This document shows, piece by piece, positions 8,499 to 17,841 of a stretch of DNA of 64,000 nucleotides. A program made the translations under genes and the position numbers. This DNA is from an uncultured Bacteroidales bacterium (GTDB lineage Bacteria > Bacteroidota > Bacteroidia > Bacteroidales > UBA932). The first letter of the stretch is position 1; every line of letters begins with the position of its first letter. Below the pieces are notes generated by a model, which had not been told where the DNA came from, ran no database searches, and saw only the letters and a program-made list of their open reading frames with translations. The stretch spans positions 248,001 to 312,000 of the forward strand of contig CAKUTA010000002.1 in the NCBI GenBank assembly GCA_934691625.1, written 5' to 3'.

Positions 8499-9038
8499 AT
8501 GCTTGACAATGAGAAGGAAATACTTGACAGAATTTCAGAGGGGGATGAGAAAGCCTTTCTGGAACTGTTTCGCTATTATTTCCCTAGAGTCAAGACCTTG
8601 ATCGGAAGCATTGTTACGGAAATGCCTGCTGTGGAAGACCTGACGCAGGATATTTTCGTGAAGATATGGCTTATGCGGGCTTCTCTGCCGGATATTCGTT
8701 CATTCGGCGCGTATCTTTACCGGATGAGCCGCAATGCTACACTTAGCTTCTGCAAATCCAGAGGTGTGACTGTGCCTTTTCCTGAGGAACTGGACATTGA
8801 AGTTCCTTCTGTATATGAGGACTATGTGCGGTACGAGACTGAGTCCAGGATCTTTAGAGGGGTAGAAGACCTGCCGTCGAAACGGCGACGTATATTTTTG
8901 ATGTCCAGAGAAGAAGGCCTTTCTAATGCTGAAATCGCCGAGCGTCTGAATATTTCGCCGAAGACAGTGGAAAACCAGATAACGCTGGCATTGCGGCAGC
9001 TGAGGAACATTGTCTCGATAATGGCATTGTTCATCTAG
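8499..9038 (+). CDS. ECF RNA polymerase sigma factor (Bacteroidetes FecI/RpoE type)
   Basis: The protein is 179 residues with region 2 early (ILDRISEGDEKAFLELF, VEDLTQDIFVKIW, YRMSRNATLSFCKS) and region 4 late (LPSKRRRIFLMSREEG, then AEIAERLNISPKTVENQ, the helix-turn-helix). This is the expanded Bacteroidetes ECF family that is typically paired with a FecR anti-sigma and an STN-domain SusC receptor, exactly the genes that follow at 9492 and 10462. The expected role is to switch on the SusC/SusD locus when the receptor is occupied. The chosen ATG gives the usual family length; the upstream in-frame extension to 8439 adds 20 atypical residues. Confidence 0.9.
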   Translation: MLDNEKEILDRISEGDEKAFLELFRYYFPRVKTLIGSIVTEMPAVEDLTQDIFVKIWLMRASLPDIRSFGAYLYRMSRNATLSFCKSRGVTVPFPEELDIEVPSVYEDYVRYETESRIFRGVEDLPSKRRRIFLMSREEGLSNAEIAERLNISPKTVENQITLALRQLRNIVSIMALFI

Positions 9039-9049
9039 TGCTATCCGAA

Positions 9050-9410
9050 TCAGCCTTGAAATTATTATCTAAATTTAATGGAATTATGCACTTCAGGCTT
9101 GTACCAAATAACGTGAACAAACCTAGACGCATTTTTTTTAATTAATTAAATATTAGCATATTAACATTTTTCAGAATCATCATATATACTATTTTGAAAA
9201 ACGTTAAATAACTATAAATCAATGAGTTGATAAAATGGCGCTACGGTGGGCAAGCCTAAAATGCATACTTCCGATATTTAATAGGGCAAGGTTCAGGTCC
9301 GACTGAGGATCCGAGGAGAATAACGGTGCCTATCATACTTGAAGACTCAGTAAGAAGATGAAGGAATTTTGCATCAAACATCTTTTCAACCATCTCAAAG
9401 CAACTTCTTA
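9050..9410. repeat. Dispersed inverted-repeat element, family 2, probable diverged copy
   Basis: The stretch 9288-9410 aligns with 48620-48732 over about 120 bp (shared ACGGTGCCTAT, AGAAGATGAA, CATCAAAC-like blocks, and the right end CAAAG-AACTTCTTA). A left-end-like CCTTGAAATTATTATCT lies at 9054-9070, so the copy may be interrupted by about 200 bp of AT-rich DNA. It fills most of the sigma/anti-sigma gap (9039-9491), in which I see no gene. Confidence 0.5.
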
Positions 9411-9491
9411 GGCGGTTTCTAAAAAAATCAAATATTTTTTGGGGGATAATGGCGGTTTCCAAGTCACTAATATAGAAACTGCATAATTATT

Positions 9492-10394
9492 ATGTCTGGA
9501 ATGAAAGATAACTGGTGGTCTGGAATAAAGCCTTTCCCTATGACGGAAGAAGAAATTGTCAGGTCCTGTAATGAAGTCCTGGCTAAAGCAAGGCTGCAGG
9601 AAAAGGCACCCACGTCTCATGGACGGAGGATATGGTTCAGACGTTTCGTGTCGTATTCTGTGGCTGCGGTACTGCTGATAGGAATCCCTGCCATATCTGT
9701 ATGGCATGCGCATCAGGCTGAAAAGACAATGGAGGCGCTTGCGTCCGCTGACTATAAGGAATTCTCCACACGTAACGGTGAAATCCGTGAGGTTCTCCTG
9801 CCGGATAACTCCAGGGTCGTCCTTAATGCCGGAAGTATCCTTCTTTATCCGGAGCGGTTCTCTGACACCAGGTGTGTATATCTGACCGGAGAGGCTGTTT
9901 TCGATGTGACTGCCAGCAAAGAGCATCCATTCATAGTGAAGACTTCAGATGTCAATGTCAAGGTTCATGGCACCAGGTTCAATGTCTCTGCCTACAATGA
10001 TGATGACAAAGTCAATGTTACATTGTGCCGTGGCGCTGTGAGTGTTGTTCCTGCCGGTTCGGGCGGGGAGACGGTAGAGCTGCACCCCGGGCAGAACTAT
10101 TGTTACAGCAAAGACAGCCGTACAGCCTATGTGGCGGATGTGAATCCTGCGGAAGCGACAGTCTGGGAGACAGGGGACCTGTTCTTCAAGGCTCAGGATA
10201 TACACAGTGTCGCCAAGACCATTGGCCGGAGATTCGGGGTGAATATATATGTGACATCCGGAAAATATGACAGGGCGGTGATAACGGCGAAGTTTGTCCA
10301 TGGGGAGACCCTGGATGAGCAGATGCGTGCGATATGCAGCCTGGTGCCAGGCATGAGATATACCATAGATGGCAATAATGTCTATATGAAATAA
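9492..10394 (+). CDS. FecR-family anti-sigma factor with DUF4974 C-terminal domain
   Basis: The 300-residue protein has a short cytoplasmic N-terminus, one transmembrane helix (about residues 53-72, VSYSVAAVLLIGIPAISVW), then a periplasmic FecR domain (REVLLPDNSRVVLNAGS, GEAVFDVTASKEHPF, VHGTRFNVSAY) and a C-terminal DUF4974 (SVAKTIGRRFGVNI to the end). FecR proteins hold the ECF sigma factor until the STN domain of the partner TonB receptor signals through the periplasm. The gene lies between its predicted sigma factor and its predicted SusC receptor. The N-terminal sigma-binding segment is shorter than in FecR of Proteobacteria, as is usual for Bacteroidetes. Confidence 0.92.
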   Translation: MSGMKDNWWSGIKPFPMTEEEIVRSCNEVLAKARLQEKAPTSHGRRIWFRRFVSYSVAAVLLIGIPAISVWHAHQAEKTMEALASADYKEFSTRNGEIREVLLPDNSRVVLNAGSILLYPERFSDTRCVYLTGEAVFDVTASKEHPFIVKTSDVNVKVHGTRFNVSAYNDDDKVNVTLCRGAVSVVPAGSGGETVELHPGQNYCYSKDSRTAYVADVNPAEATVWETGDLFFKAQDIHSVAKTIGRRFGVNIYVTSGKYDRAVITAKFVHGETLDEQMRAICSLVPGMRYTIDGNNVYMK

Positions 10395-10461
10395 TTGCAG
10401 ACCTGAAATGACAGACCGTGGCGATAGCTGCGGCATTTGATAATCCATATTAATTAACAAC

Positions 10462-13400
10462 ATGAAAAGAACCGCAGCATTAATTTGTCTGCTGGTAGGA
10501 ATCTTGTTTGCGCATACCGTTTTGGCGCAGGAGCAGGCTCTCCGCTTTCAGCGGGAGAGGATGACTATATCCGAGGCTTTCAAGTCAGTGGAGAAGCAGA
10601 CAGGACTTTCTATCGCTTACAATGAGGACATTCTCGATTTGAGCAGAACTGTCCAGGTACATTCCGGAAACTCTTTGGAGCAGACCATGTCTGAAATCCT
10701 TGACGGAACCGGGACCAAGGCCACCTATCAAGGGAAACTAATACTTGTCGTACAGACACGGCAGAATCCGTCATCCAGGCAGGAGACATATTCGGGAGTT
10801 GTCTCGGATGAAACAGGCCCGGTGGCTGGAGCTGTGCTTATGGCAGGAAAGTCAGGAACTACAGCCCAGACTGATATTGACGGAAGATTCACTATCCGCG
10901 CATCCAGGGGAGAAATGCTGAAAGTCTCCATGCTGGGCTATAAGGAGCATGAGACAATGCTTGGTGCAAAGACTACCGGCCTTGACATCATCCTCAGTGT
11001 AGATAATACACTTCTGGATGAATCAGTGGTTGTAGGTTACGGAACAATGCAGAGGAAGGATATTACTTCTGCGATAGGCTCGTACAAGCCTTCGGAATTG
11101 AGCGCGAGGCAGGTCCTCGGTGCGGACGAACTGCTTCAGGGACGTGTCCCTGGCGTGAACATCACATCTGCTTCAGGTATTCCTGGCAGCAAGAACAGGG
11201 TCAGCATTAGAGGCATCGGCTCCCTTACAGCAGGCAATGAGCCTTTGTATGTGATAGATGGCGTGCCTATGAGCAACACCTCGGCAGATGCCGGAGGGTG
11301 GGGAGCTCAGTCCATGAACGGCCTTTCTGAGATGAACCCGTCAGACATAGAGTCTATTCAAGTTCTCAAGGATGCGGCTTCAGCTGCTATCTATGGTTCT
11401 CGTGCCACTAACGGCGTTATCATCATAACGACCAAGAAAGGTGCGAAAGGCGCTCCGAAAGTCAATGCTGATGCTTCCGTCAGCATTTCTAATCTGACCA
11501 GGACAGACAGGCTCGATATGGCGGATGGAGACCTCTATCTGGAGGTGATGAACGAAGCTATTGACAATTATAATATTCAGACAGGAGGCTCTGTCGCACG
11601 GCTGGATAACCCGTATCCGGGCAAGCCGCAGGTGAAGATGCTCGAGATGATTCTCAGGACAGCTGTCACGTGGAACGCTAATGTATCAGTGTCAGGCGGA
11701 TCCGAAAAATCGAACTACTATCTGGCTGCCAACGCTAAGCATAATGAAGGCGTGTTCATCGGCAACAGCCTGGATAAGTATAATTTCAAGACTAACGTGA
11801 ACTCTGACATAAAGAAATGGCTTTCTGTCGGTGCAACCGTGAATCTCAGCTATTCGAAGAACAACCGTGTCCCTACAGGCTACAATATCGGTTCGTCGCT
11901 GATTCCTAGAGCATTGGAGCAGAGACCATGGGATAGCCCGTATAATGAGGACGGCAGCTATAACAAGGGCGGAAGCGAGCTCCTGAACCATAACCCTCTC
12001 CAGATTCTGAACGAGGAGAATGTGTATATCAAGAACTTCAGAATGTACGGCTCCGCATTCGTCAGGTTCAATATCACCAGGGATCTTAATTTCAAGACCA
12101 GCTTCGGCGGAGACTTCATGTCCACTGAGGAGCATATCCACTATACCTCGAAGCATAACTATGGAAAAGGCGTAGGTCTTCTCACTGATGCCAGAAAGGC
12201 ATATACATCCATGGTTGTGGAGAATGTTCTCTCTTATAACAAGACTTTCCGGGACAAATTCACATTGAATGCAGTTCTTGGACATTCTATTCAGAAAGAC
12301 GAGACTTCTACAGCAAAGCAGACCGGGCAGGGTTTCCCGTCAGACGCGTTTGATGTGAACTCTGTAGCAGCCGAATATACGGATATAAGTACCGGACTTT
12401 CTTCATGGGCGCTCCAGTCATTCTTTTTCAGGAGCACATTGAACTATTCGAACCGCTATCTTCTCACGTTGACAATGCGTGCCGACGGCTCATCCAAGTT
12501 CGCGCCGGAGAATAGATATGGATACTTCCCGTCAGTTTCAGCCGGATGGAACATCTCTGAGGAACCGTTCTGGAATGCGGAGAAGATCAATGCCAAGCTG
12601 CGTGCCAGTTATGGATCCACCGGTAACCAGGGTGGTATCGGCTCATACGCATATCAGGCGCTGGCGTCAGGCGGATACAATTATAAGGGGCAGAATGGTC
12701 TTGGCCTGTCTTCCCAGGGAAACAGGGATCTTAAATGGGAGGTCGCTGACCAGTATGATATCGGTACAGACCTGTCATTCTTTGAAGGGGCATTGACATT
12801 TACAGCTGACGCATTCATAAAGGACACAAGAAATCTGCTGTACAGCAAGCCTACGGCTGCGACTACCGGATATACCACATTCACCAGCAATATCGGCTCG
12901 ATGAGGAATAAAGGTCTGGAGTTCGCAATCGGCGGCAATGTCGGGAAGAAGGATTTCAACTGGCGAGGAGATTTCAATATCTCGTTTATCCGCAACAGGC
13001 TGACCTCTCTCATTGATGACAATGAGATTCTTACCACGGATTCAATGCATGCGCTGAAGGTCGGTAAGGAAGTCGGCAGTTTCTATCTTATCAAGATGAC
13101 TGGCATATATCAATATGATGATGAGGTCCCGGCATCTCTATACGAACAGGGTGTAAGAGCCGGAGACTGCATATATGAGGACGTCAATGGGGACGGAGCG
13201 ATAGATGCGACCAATGACAAGCAGTTTGTCGGCTCTGCAAATCCTAAATTTACCGGAGGCTTCAATAACTCATTTACCTATAAAGGATTCGACCTGAATA
13301 TCTTCTTTACTTTCTCATACGGCAACAAGCTTTATGAAATGTGGACAGGCGGATATCGTCTGGGCAATGGCGAATGGACTCCTTTGAAGTCCGAGGCGCA

Positions 13401-13746
13401 GAAGAGATGGACCGGGCCTGGAACCACGAATTCGGTCCCTAGGGCAATTTACGGATATTCATGGAATTCCACCAAGTATCCAACCACAAGATATCTGCAT
13501 GATGCTTCATATCTGAGATGCCGCAATGTCTCTCTCGGCTATACTTTGCCTTCACGCATCACGCGCAAGGCCGGAATCGAGAAGCTGCGTCTCTTCGTGC
13601 AGGCTGATAACCTGTTCATAATCACTCCTTATCCTCTGCTTGACCCTGAGGTTAATGTCAGCCTTTCTGCAATGAATATGGGATATGACTTCCTGTATCC
13701 TTCACAGCCAAGGACATTCACTCTCGGCCTGAACCTTAAATTCTAG
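10462..13746 (+). CDS. susC-like: SusC/RagA-family TonB-dependent outer-membrane receptor with STN signalling domain
   Basis: The 1094-residue protein starts with a signal peptide cut after VLAQ. In order it has an STN secretin/TonB signalling domain (about 25-105), a carboxypeptidase-regulatory-like beta-sandwich (about 112-190, GVVSDETGPVAGAVL), the SusC signature VVVGYGTMQRKDITSAIG, a plug domain (to about 320, with the typical VLKDAASAAIYGSRATNGVI) and a 22-strand barrel ending in FTLGLNLKF. The STN domain and the upstream sigma/FecR pair mark it as a signalling receptor. It imports an oligosaccharide-sized ligand captured with its SusD partner, which begins 4 bp downstream. The ligand is discussed in the findings. 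Confidence 0.95.
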   Translation: MKRTAALICLLVGILFAHTVLAQEQALRFQRERMTISEAFKSVEKQTGLSIAYNEDILDLSRTVQVHSGNSLEQTMSEILDGTGTKATYQGKLILVVQTRQNPSSRQETYSGVVSDETGPVAGAVLMAGKSGTTAQTDIDGRFTIRASRGEMLKVSMLGYKEHETMLGAKTTGLDIILSVDNTLLDESVVVGYGTMQRKDITSAIGSYKPSELSARQVLGADELLQGRVPGVNITSASGIPGSKNRVSIRGIGSLTAGNEPLYVIDGVPMSNTSADAGGWGAQSMNGLSEMNPSDIESIQVLKDAASAAIYGSRATNGVIIITTKKGAKGAPKVNADASVSISNLTRTDRLDMADGDLYLEVMNEAIDNYNIQTGGSVARLDNPYPGKPQVKMLEMILRTAVTWNANVSVSGGSEKSNYYLAANAKHNEGVFIGNSLDKYNFKTNVNSDIKKWLSVGATVNLSYSKNNRVPTGYNIGSSLIPRALEQRPWDSPYNEDGSYNKGGSELLNHNPLQILNEENVYIKNFRMYGSAFVRFNITRDLNFKTSFGGDFMSTEEHIHYTSKHNYGKGVGLLTDARKAYTSMVVENVLSYNKTFRDKFTLNAVLGHSIQKDETSTAKQTGQGFPSDAFDVNSVAAEYTDISTGLSSWALQSFFFRSTLNYSNRYLLTLTMRADGSSKFAPENRYGYFPSVSAGWNISEEPFWNAEKINAKLRASYGSTGNQGGIGSYAYQALASGGYNYKGQNGLGLSSQGNRDLKWEVADQYDIGTDLSFFEGALTFTADAFIKDTRNLLYSKPTAATTGYTTFTSNIGSMRNKGLEFAIGGNVGKKDFNWRGDFNISFIRNRLTSLIDDNEILTTDSMHALKVGKEVGSFYLIKMTGIYQYDDEVPASLYEQGVRAGDCIYEDVNGDGAIDATNDKQFVGSANPKFTGGFNNSFTYKGFDLNIFFTFSYGNKLYEMWTGGYRLGNGEWTPLKSEAQKRWTGPGTTNSVPRAIYGYSWNSTKYPTTRYLHDASYLRCRNVSLGYTLPSRITRKAGIEKLRLFVQADNLFIITPYPLLDPEVNVSLSAMNMGYDFLYPSQPRTFTLGLNLKF

Positions 13747-13750
13747 AATC

Positions 13751-15079
13751 ATGAAGAAGACATTGAAATATATTGCAGCTGCGGCATTGGGTATCGCGGC
13801 ACTGGCCTCTACCGGCTGTGACAATCTGCTGAACCAGTATCCGCATAATGCTGTCTCCAGTGACAACCTCACGGATGACGACGCGCAGCTGCTCCTGACC
13901 GGACTGTACTACATCGTGCAGAACAAGCCGACGAATAACGGCTATGCCGCATTCGACATTCTTGGCGGAGACCTTATCAGGGGAGGAGCTTCCGGCTATC
14001 AGATACCGAATCTCCTTATCCGTGATCTTGTTACTGAGGCAAGCGGCTTCATCAGCGGACAGTGGAACGGATATTATACTGCATTGTACCAGGTAAACAA
14101 TTTCATCGTCTCTGTTGAGAAGATGAAGCAGTCGTCCTCTACCGATGAAATGCTCGGCGTTGCACACTTTTTCAGAGGCTTGCTCTATTATGACATAGCG
14201 AGCCGCTGGGGTGCGGCTCCGATTGTGACAGAGCCTTCCTCCAAAGATGTCGGCAGCAGTACTGAAGAACAGGTGTGGGAATTCACGGCGGAAGAGCTCC
14301 GCAAGGCTGTGGAGATGTGCCCGGGGTTTTCATCCAAGAACTATGTGTCCAGGCAGGCAGCCCAGGCTCTTCTGACCAGGACATATCTTGCTATGGGGCG
14401 CAAGGATGAAGCCGGGGCTTTGGCAGAGGCATTGATAGCTGATAACAATTTCCAGCTTGCGCCGTTTGATGATATTTTCCGTGGCAAGGCTAACCGTGAG
14501 GAGATCTTCTCGTTTGCTAACCTTGTGGATGAATCATCGATAAATCTTAGCGGTTCCTTATATTATACGAGGGAATCGAGCGTTGGCGGTTCATACACCT
14601 ATGCCCCTACACGTGCCGCAATGGATATGTTTATTCCTAATGACAGCCGGACCGGCTGCTCTGTGGATATGCAAGGGACAAACAATGTCGTCAATAAGTA
14701 TTGCAGCGGAGAAGCCGGAAGAGACCCTATCTACGTTACGAGGCTTGCCGAGATGTATCTGATAAGTGCAGAGTGCAACGGGCTTGCAAAAGGAGGACTT
14801 AACAGACTTAACGAGCTTCGCAGCTTCCGCGGTCTCCCGGCCGTTTCTCCGGCAACAGAAGAAGCATTTCTGGATGCGGTCCTCAATGAGAGGCGGCTTG
14901 AGCTGTTCGGCGAGGGCTTCAGGTGGTTTGATCTGGTACGTACCGGGAAACTGGAATCTACCGTTGACCTGGAAAAGAAATATACCAGGTTCCCTGTCCC
15001 GACAAGAGATATTAAACTGAACAGTCTCCTGAAACAGAACCCTATGTGGGAGACATCAGGGGAAGAAACAGAAAAATAA
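13751..15079 (+). CDS. susD-like: SusD/RagB-family surface nutrient-binding lipoprotein
   Basis: The protein is 442 residues with a lipoprotein signal (ALASTGC, Cys24) and the SusD arrangement: N-terminal tetratricopeptide-like helices (LLTGLYYIVQNK, FFRGLLYYDIASRWG) and the conserved C-terminal block LNELRSFRGLP followed by ERRLELFGEGFRWFDLVRTGKL. It is somewhat shorter than most SusD proteins (about 500-600 residues), implying reduced ligand-binding loops. It forms the lid on the SusC barrel on the cell surface. Tight spacing to the genes on both sides supports one transcript. Confidence 0.93.
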   Translation: MKKTLKYIAAAALGIAALASTGCDNLLNQYPHNAVSSDNLTDDDAQLLLTGLYYIVQNKPTNNGYAAFDILGGDLIRGGASGYQIPNLLIRDLVTEASGFISGQWNGYYTALYQVNNFIVSVEKMKQSSSTDEMLGVAHFFRGLLYYDIASRWGAAPIVTEPSSKDVGSSTEEQVWEFTAEELRKAVEMCPGFSSKNYVSRQAAQALLTRTYLAMGRKDEAGALAEALIADNNFQLAPFDDIFRGKANREEIFSFANLVDESSINLSGSLYYTRESSVGGSYTYAPTRAAMDMFIPNDSRTGCSVDMQGTNNVVNKYCSGEAGRDPIYVTRLAEMYLISAECNGLAKGGLNRLNELRSFRGLPAVSPATEEAFLDAVLNERRLELFGEGFRWFDLVRTGKLESTVDLEKKYTRFPVPTRDIKLNSLLKQNPMWETSGEETEK

Positions 15080-15083
15080 AGAT

Positions 15084-16037
15084 ATGATGAAGACATATAA
15101 TAAATATATCGGAGTGGCGCTTCTTGCTCTAGCTCCGCTTGCCGGATGTACGAAAGAACTGCCGACGACCACTCCTGATACGGACTATGTCCCGAAGACT
15201 GAAATCGGCCGCATCCTGTCTGAAGGTTGCACTGTCATAGCGCATACTTATGCGGATTCGTCTTTCCTTATCGCACGTGGCGTCGAGGAAACGGATGTGC
15301 ATGTGCAGCTGATGAACGGGAAAGTGGAGCACATGTTCATTATAAAAGCTGACCTGAACGAGCCGGGAGTGACCTTCAAGGTCGGGCTTCCGTATGATAT
15401 GGATGTGTATTCAGGTTTCCAGCTTCAGACACTTTCGGAGATGGCTTCCTGGATGGATGCTCCTGGACGCCGGGTCGCGGCTATGGTCAATGCCGATTTC
15501 TGGGATGTCTCCAACGGTGATGTCCGCGGGCCGATTCACCGTAACGGCAATATACTTAAAGACACGTTCATATACTCACCTAAACTATACCAGCAGGCTC
15601 TCAGCTTTATGGCTGTGGACTGGGATGGTCATCCGATAATAAGGGATTCCGTGGAGTACAGGCCGATGAAAGAAGACCTGAAAGAGTGTACCGGCAGCGG
15701 CGTGATTGTGCTCCGCGACGGGATTGTTCCGGATCAGACCAATTATCCTGGACGAGACCCGAGAACATGCATTGGCTATACTGGCGGCAATGTCGTCTAT
15801 ATGCTTGTGTGCGACGGCAGAAGCCAGCTCTGGTCCCTGGGCCTGGATTATGAGGAGATGGGAGAAATCATGAAGACCCTTGGCTGCTCCTGGGCTGTCA
15901 ACTTCGACGGTGGCGGTTCTTCCCAGCTGCTCATCAGGCATCCGGTAGCGGATGTGTTCCAGATAAGGAACCGCCCTACCGACGGTGCGGAACGCGCTGT
16001 GGTGAATACGTGGGTAGTATCTGTGGATGAACCTTAA
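15084..16037 (+). CDS. Phosphodiester glycosidase-family lipoprotein (NAGPA domain)
   Basis: The 317-residue protein has a lipobox (LAPLAGC) and then a NAGPA domain: AAMVNADFW, RGPIHRNG, RTCIGYTGGNVVYMLVCDGR and the hallmark NFDGGGSSQLL. The human prototype removes GlcNAc from GlcNAc-1-phospho-6-mannose (the lysosomal uncovering enzyme); bacterial members are predicted or shown to cleave sugar-phosphodiesters. As a surface or periplasmic lipoprotein inside a SusCD locus it is the only clear carbohydrate-active enzyme in the cluster, and so is the best clue to the ligand. It starts 4 bp after susD; two ATGs lie in tandem at 15084 and 15087. The predicted chemistry is a family inference. Confidence 0.85.
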   Translation: MMKTYNKYIGVALLALAPLAGCTKELPTTTPDTDYVPKTEIGRILSEGCTVIAHTYADSSFLIARGVEETDVHVQLMNGKVEHMFIIKADLNEPGVTFKVGLPYDMDVYSGFQLQTLSEMASWMDAPGRRVAAMVNADFWDVSNGDVRGPIHRNGNILKDTFIYSPKLYQQALSFMAVDWDGHPIIRDSVEYRPMKEDLKECTGSGVIVLRDGIVPDQTNYPGRDPRTCIGYTGGNVVYMLVCDGRSQLWSLGLDYEEMGEIMKTLGCSWAVNFDGGGSSQLLIRHPVADVFQIRNRPTDGAERAVVNTWVVSVDEP

Positions 16038-16050
16038 TACTGACTTCAAA

Positions 16051-17841
16051 ATGAAAAAAATCATGATACTTATAGCTGCAGCCATGCTGGCAGTATTGCC
16101 CGGATGCAGCGACAGCAAGGAAAGCATCTACGGCAGCCATGCCCCTGAACTGCTCTCCATTATTCCTAAAGCCGGCAATGCCGGAACTGAAGCCGTGATC
16201 TCAGGATACTGGTTCGGTGAGGATGCCGCGAAGGTCAATGTCCTAGTGAACGGGAAGGAGGCGAGTGTTGTCTCTGTCAGCAATGACAGGATTAATGTCA
16301 TCATGCCTGCGAATGATCTCGGTACATATTCCGTGAACGTCAATGTTGGCGGCAAGGAAGCGGAAGGCCTTAAATTCAGATATGCCGAACCTGTGGAGAA
16401 GGAAACTCTGGCTGTATATTCCTATACACCTTCATCCGGAATAGAGGGCGATGAAATCGTGGTGACCGGACGCTGCTTCTCGCATAAGGCGGAGGAGAAT
16501 ACTGTCACGGTTAATGGCAAGGCTGCCGTAGTCAAGGAGGCGAAACCGGCACGTATGGTTATTGTCCTTCCTGATAATCCACAGGGAATGTATCCGGTGG
16601 TCGTGAAAGTGGATGGCGTCGAGGCTGAAGGCCCGCAGTTCACATATCTGCGCAAGCCTGTGCTGGAGATAACTGAAATCTCTCCGTCATCTGCCTCGGC
16701 CGGCTCGAAAGTTACCCTTAAAGGCGACTTGTTCAGCGAGAATCCGCAGGACAATGCCGTTACGTTCAATGGTGTACAGGCAGAAGTCGTGTCAGCTTCC
16801 GTGAAGGAACTTGTAGTAATCGTACCTGATAATCCTCTGGGAACATATCCTGTGATGATTACGGTAGGAGGCAAGACAGCTGCCGGGCCAGAGTTCACTT
16901 ATCTGGAGAAAGTCTATACTTATGAGGTCAAGACAATATCCGGAGCTGCCGGGAGAAGCGACGCGAATATATTCGTGGATGGCGGACCTGCAGAAACCAA
17001 GTACCGTACTCCTCATGCCCTGGCGTTTATGCCGGATGGAAGGATGGTTATCGGCGACAGAGGTAATAATGCTCTCAAGATTATGGATATGAGTACCTAT
17101 ACCACTTCTACCATATATCCGGGAGTAGGTGTCTCCAATCTTCTGAATGCCCCTTGGCGTCTTACGGCTGGAAGTGATGTTATATATGTTGTAAGCAAAG
17201 GCAATAAGCGGCTCGTAAGATATGACCTGTCGAAGAAAGAGGCTGAAACAGTGATTTCCGGATTGAATGACCCTCTGGATGTCAAGCTGGATGCTGACGG
17301 CAATGTCTATGTGCTCGACCGTGGAGCAAAGGCAATTCTGAAATATGCTAAGGGAGACTTCAGCTCTTCGGCAACGTTCGCCTCATTTACTGACGGCCCT
17401 CTCTGTATGGAGTTTGATCCTTACGGAAACCTTATTGTGGCCTCAAACGGACGTAAGTTCTATTGTATAGCTAAGGACGGCAGCATGACAACTATTGCAG
17501 GAAAAGGCTCTAAAGGAACTGCTGACGGAACTCCTGGCGAACCTTTGACAGCGGAATTTGGTGATATCTTTGGATTTACCATAACGAAATCCGGGGAAAT
17601 CTATCTTGTTGACAGCAGTTACCATACTGTGAAACTCATAAAGAAGGGAAGCGCAGGTTATGCAGATGCTACAGTACGTACTATAGCCGGGAAGGCTGAA
17701 ACCAAAGGGAAAGCAGACGGGACTGGACAGGATGCCTTATTCAATATGCCGTATGACATCTGCATTTCTCCTTCAGGAGACAAGCTGTATGTTAGCGACC
17801 TGATGAACTTCCTTATCCGTGAGATAACCATTAAAGATTAA
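16051..17841 (+). CDS. Surface lipoprotein with three IPT/TIG domains and an NHL-type propeller
   Basis: The start is placed at the ATG at 16051 (MKKIMILIAAAMLAV) because it gives a proper lipoprotein signal with lipobox AVLPGC; the frame opens eight codons earlier, overlapping the previous gene. The 596-residue protein then has three tandem IPT/TIG immunoglobulin-like domains, each ending in a YPV/YSV-G-(GKEA)-F-Y pattern, followed by an NHL beta-propeller (repeats such as ALAFMPDGRMVIGDRGNNALK and SPSGDKLYVSDLMNFLIR). This occupies the SusE/SusF-like position and probably binds glycan at the surface; there is no catalytic signature. Confidence 0.85.
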   Translation: MKKIMILIAAAMLAVLPGCSDSKESIYGSHAPELLSIIPKAGNAGTEAVISGYWFGEDAAKVNVLVNGKEASVVSVSNDRINVIMPANDLGTYSVNVNVGGKEAEGLKFRYAEPVEKETLAVYSYTPSSGIEGDEIVVTGRCFSHKAEENTVTVNGKAAVVKEAKPARMVIVLPDNPQGMYPVVVKVDGVEAEGPQFTYLRKPVLEITEISPSSASAGSKVTLKGDLFSENPQDNAVTFNGVQAEVVSASVKELVVIVPDNPLGTYPVMITVGGKTAAGPEFTYLEKVYTYEVKTISGAAGRSDANIFVDGGPAETKYRTPHALAFMPDGRMVIGDRGNNALKIMDMSTYTTSTIYPGVGVSNLLNAPWRLTAGSDVIYVVSKGNKRLVRYDLSKKEAETVISGLNDPLDVKLDADGNVYVLDRGAKAILKYAKGDFSSSATFASFTDGPLCMEFDPYGNLIVASNGRKFYCIAKDGSMTTIAGKGSKGTADGTPGEPLTAEFGDIFGFTITKSGEIYLVDSSYHTVKLIKKGSAGYADATVRTIAGKAETKGKADGTGQDALFNMPYDICISPSGDKLYVSDLMNFLIREITIKD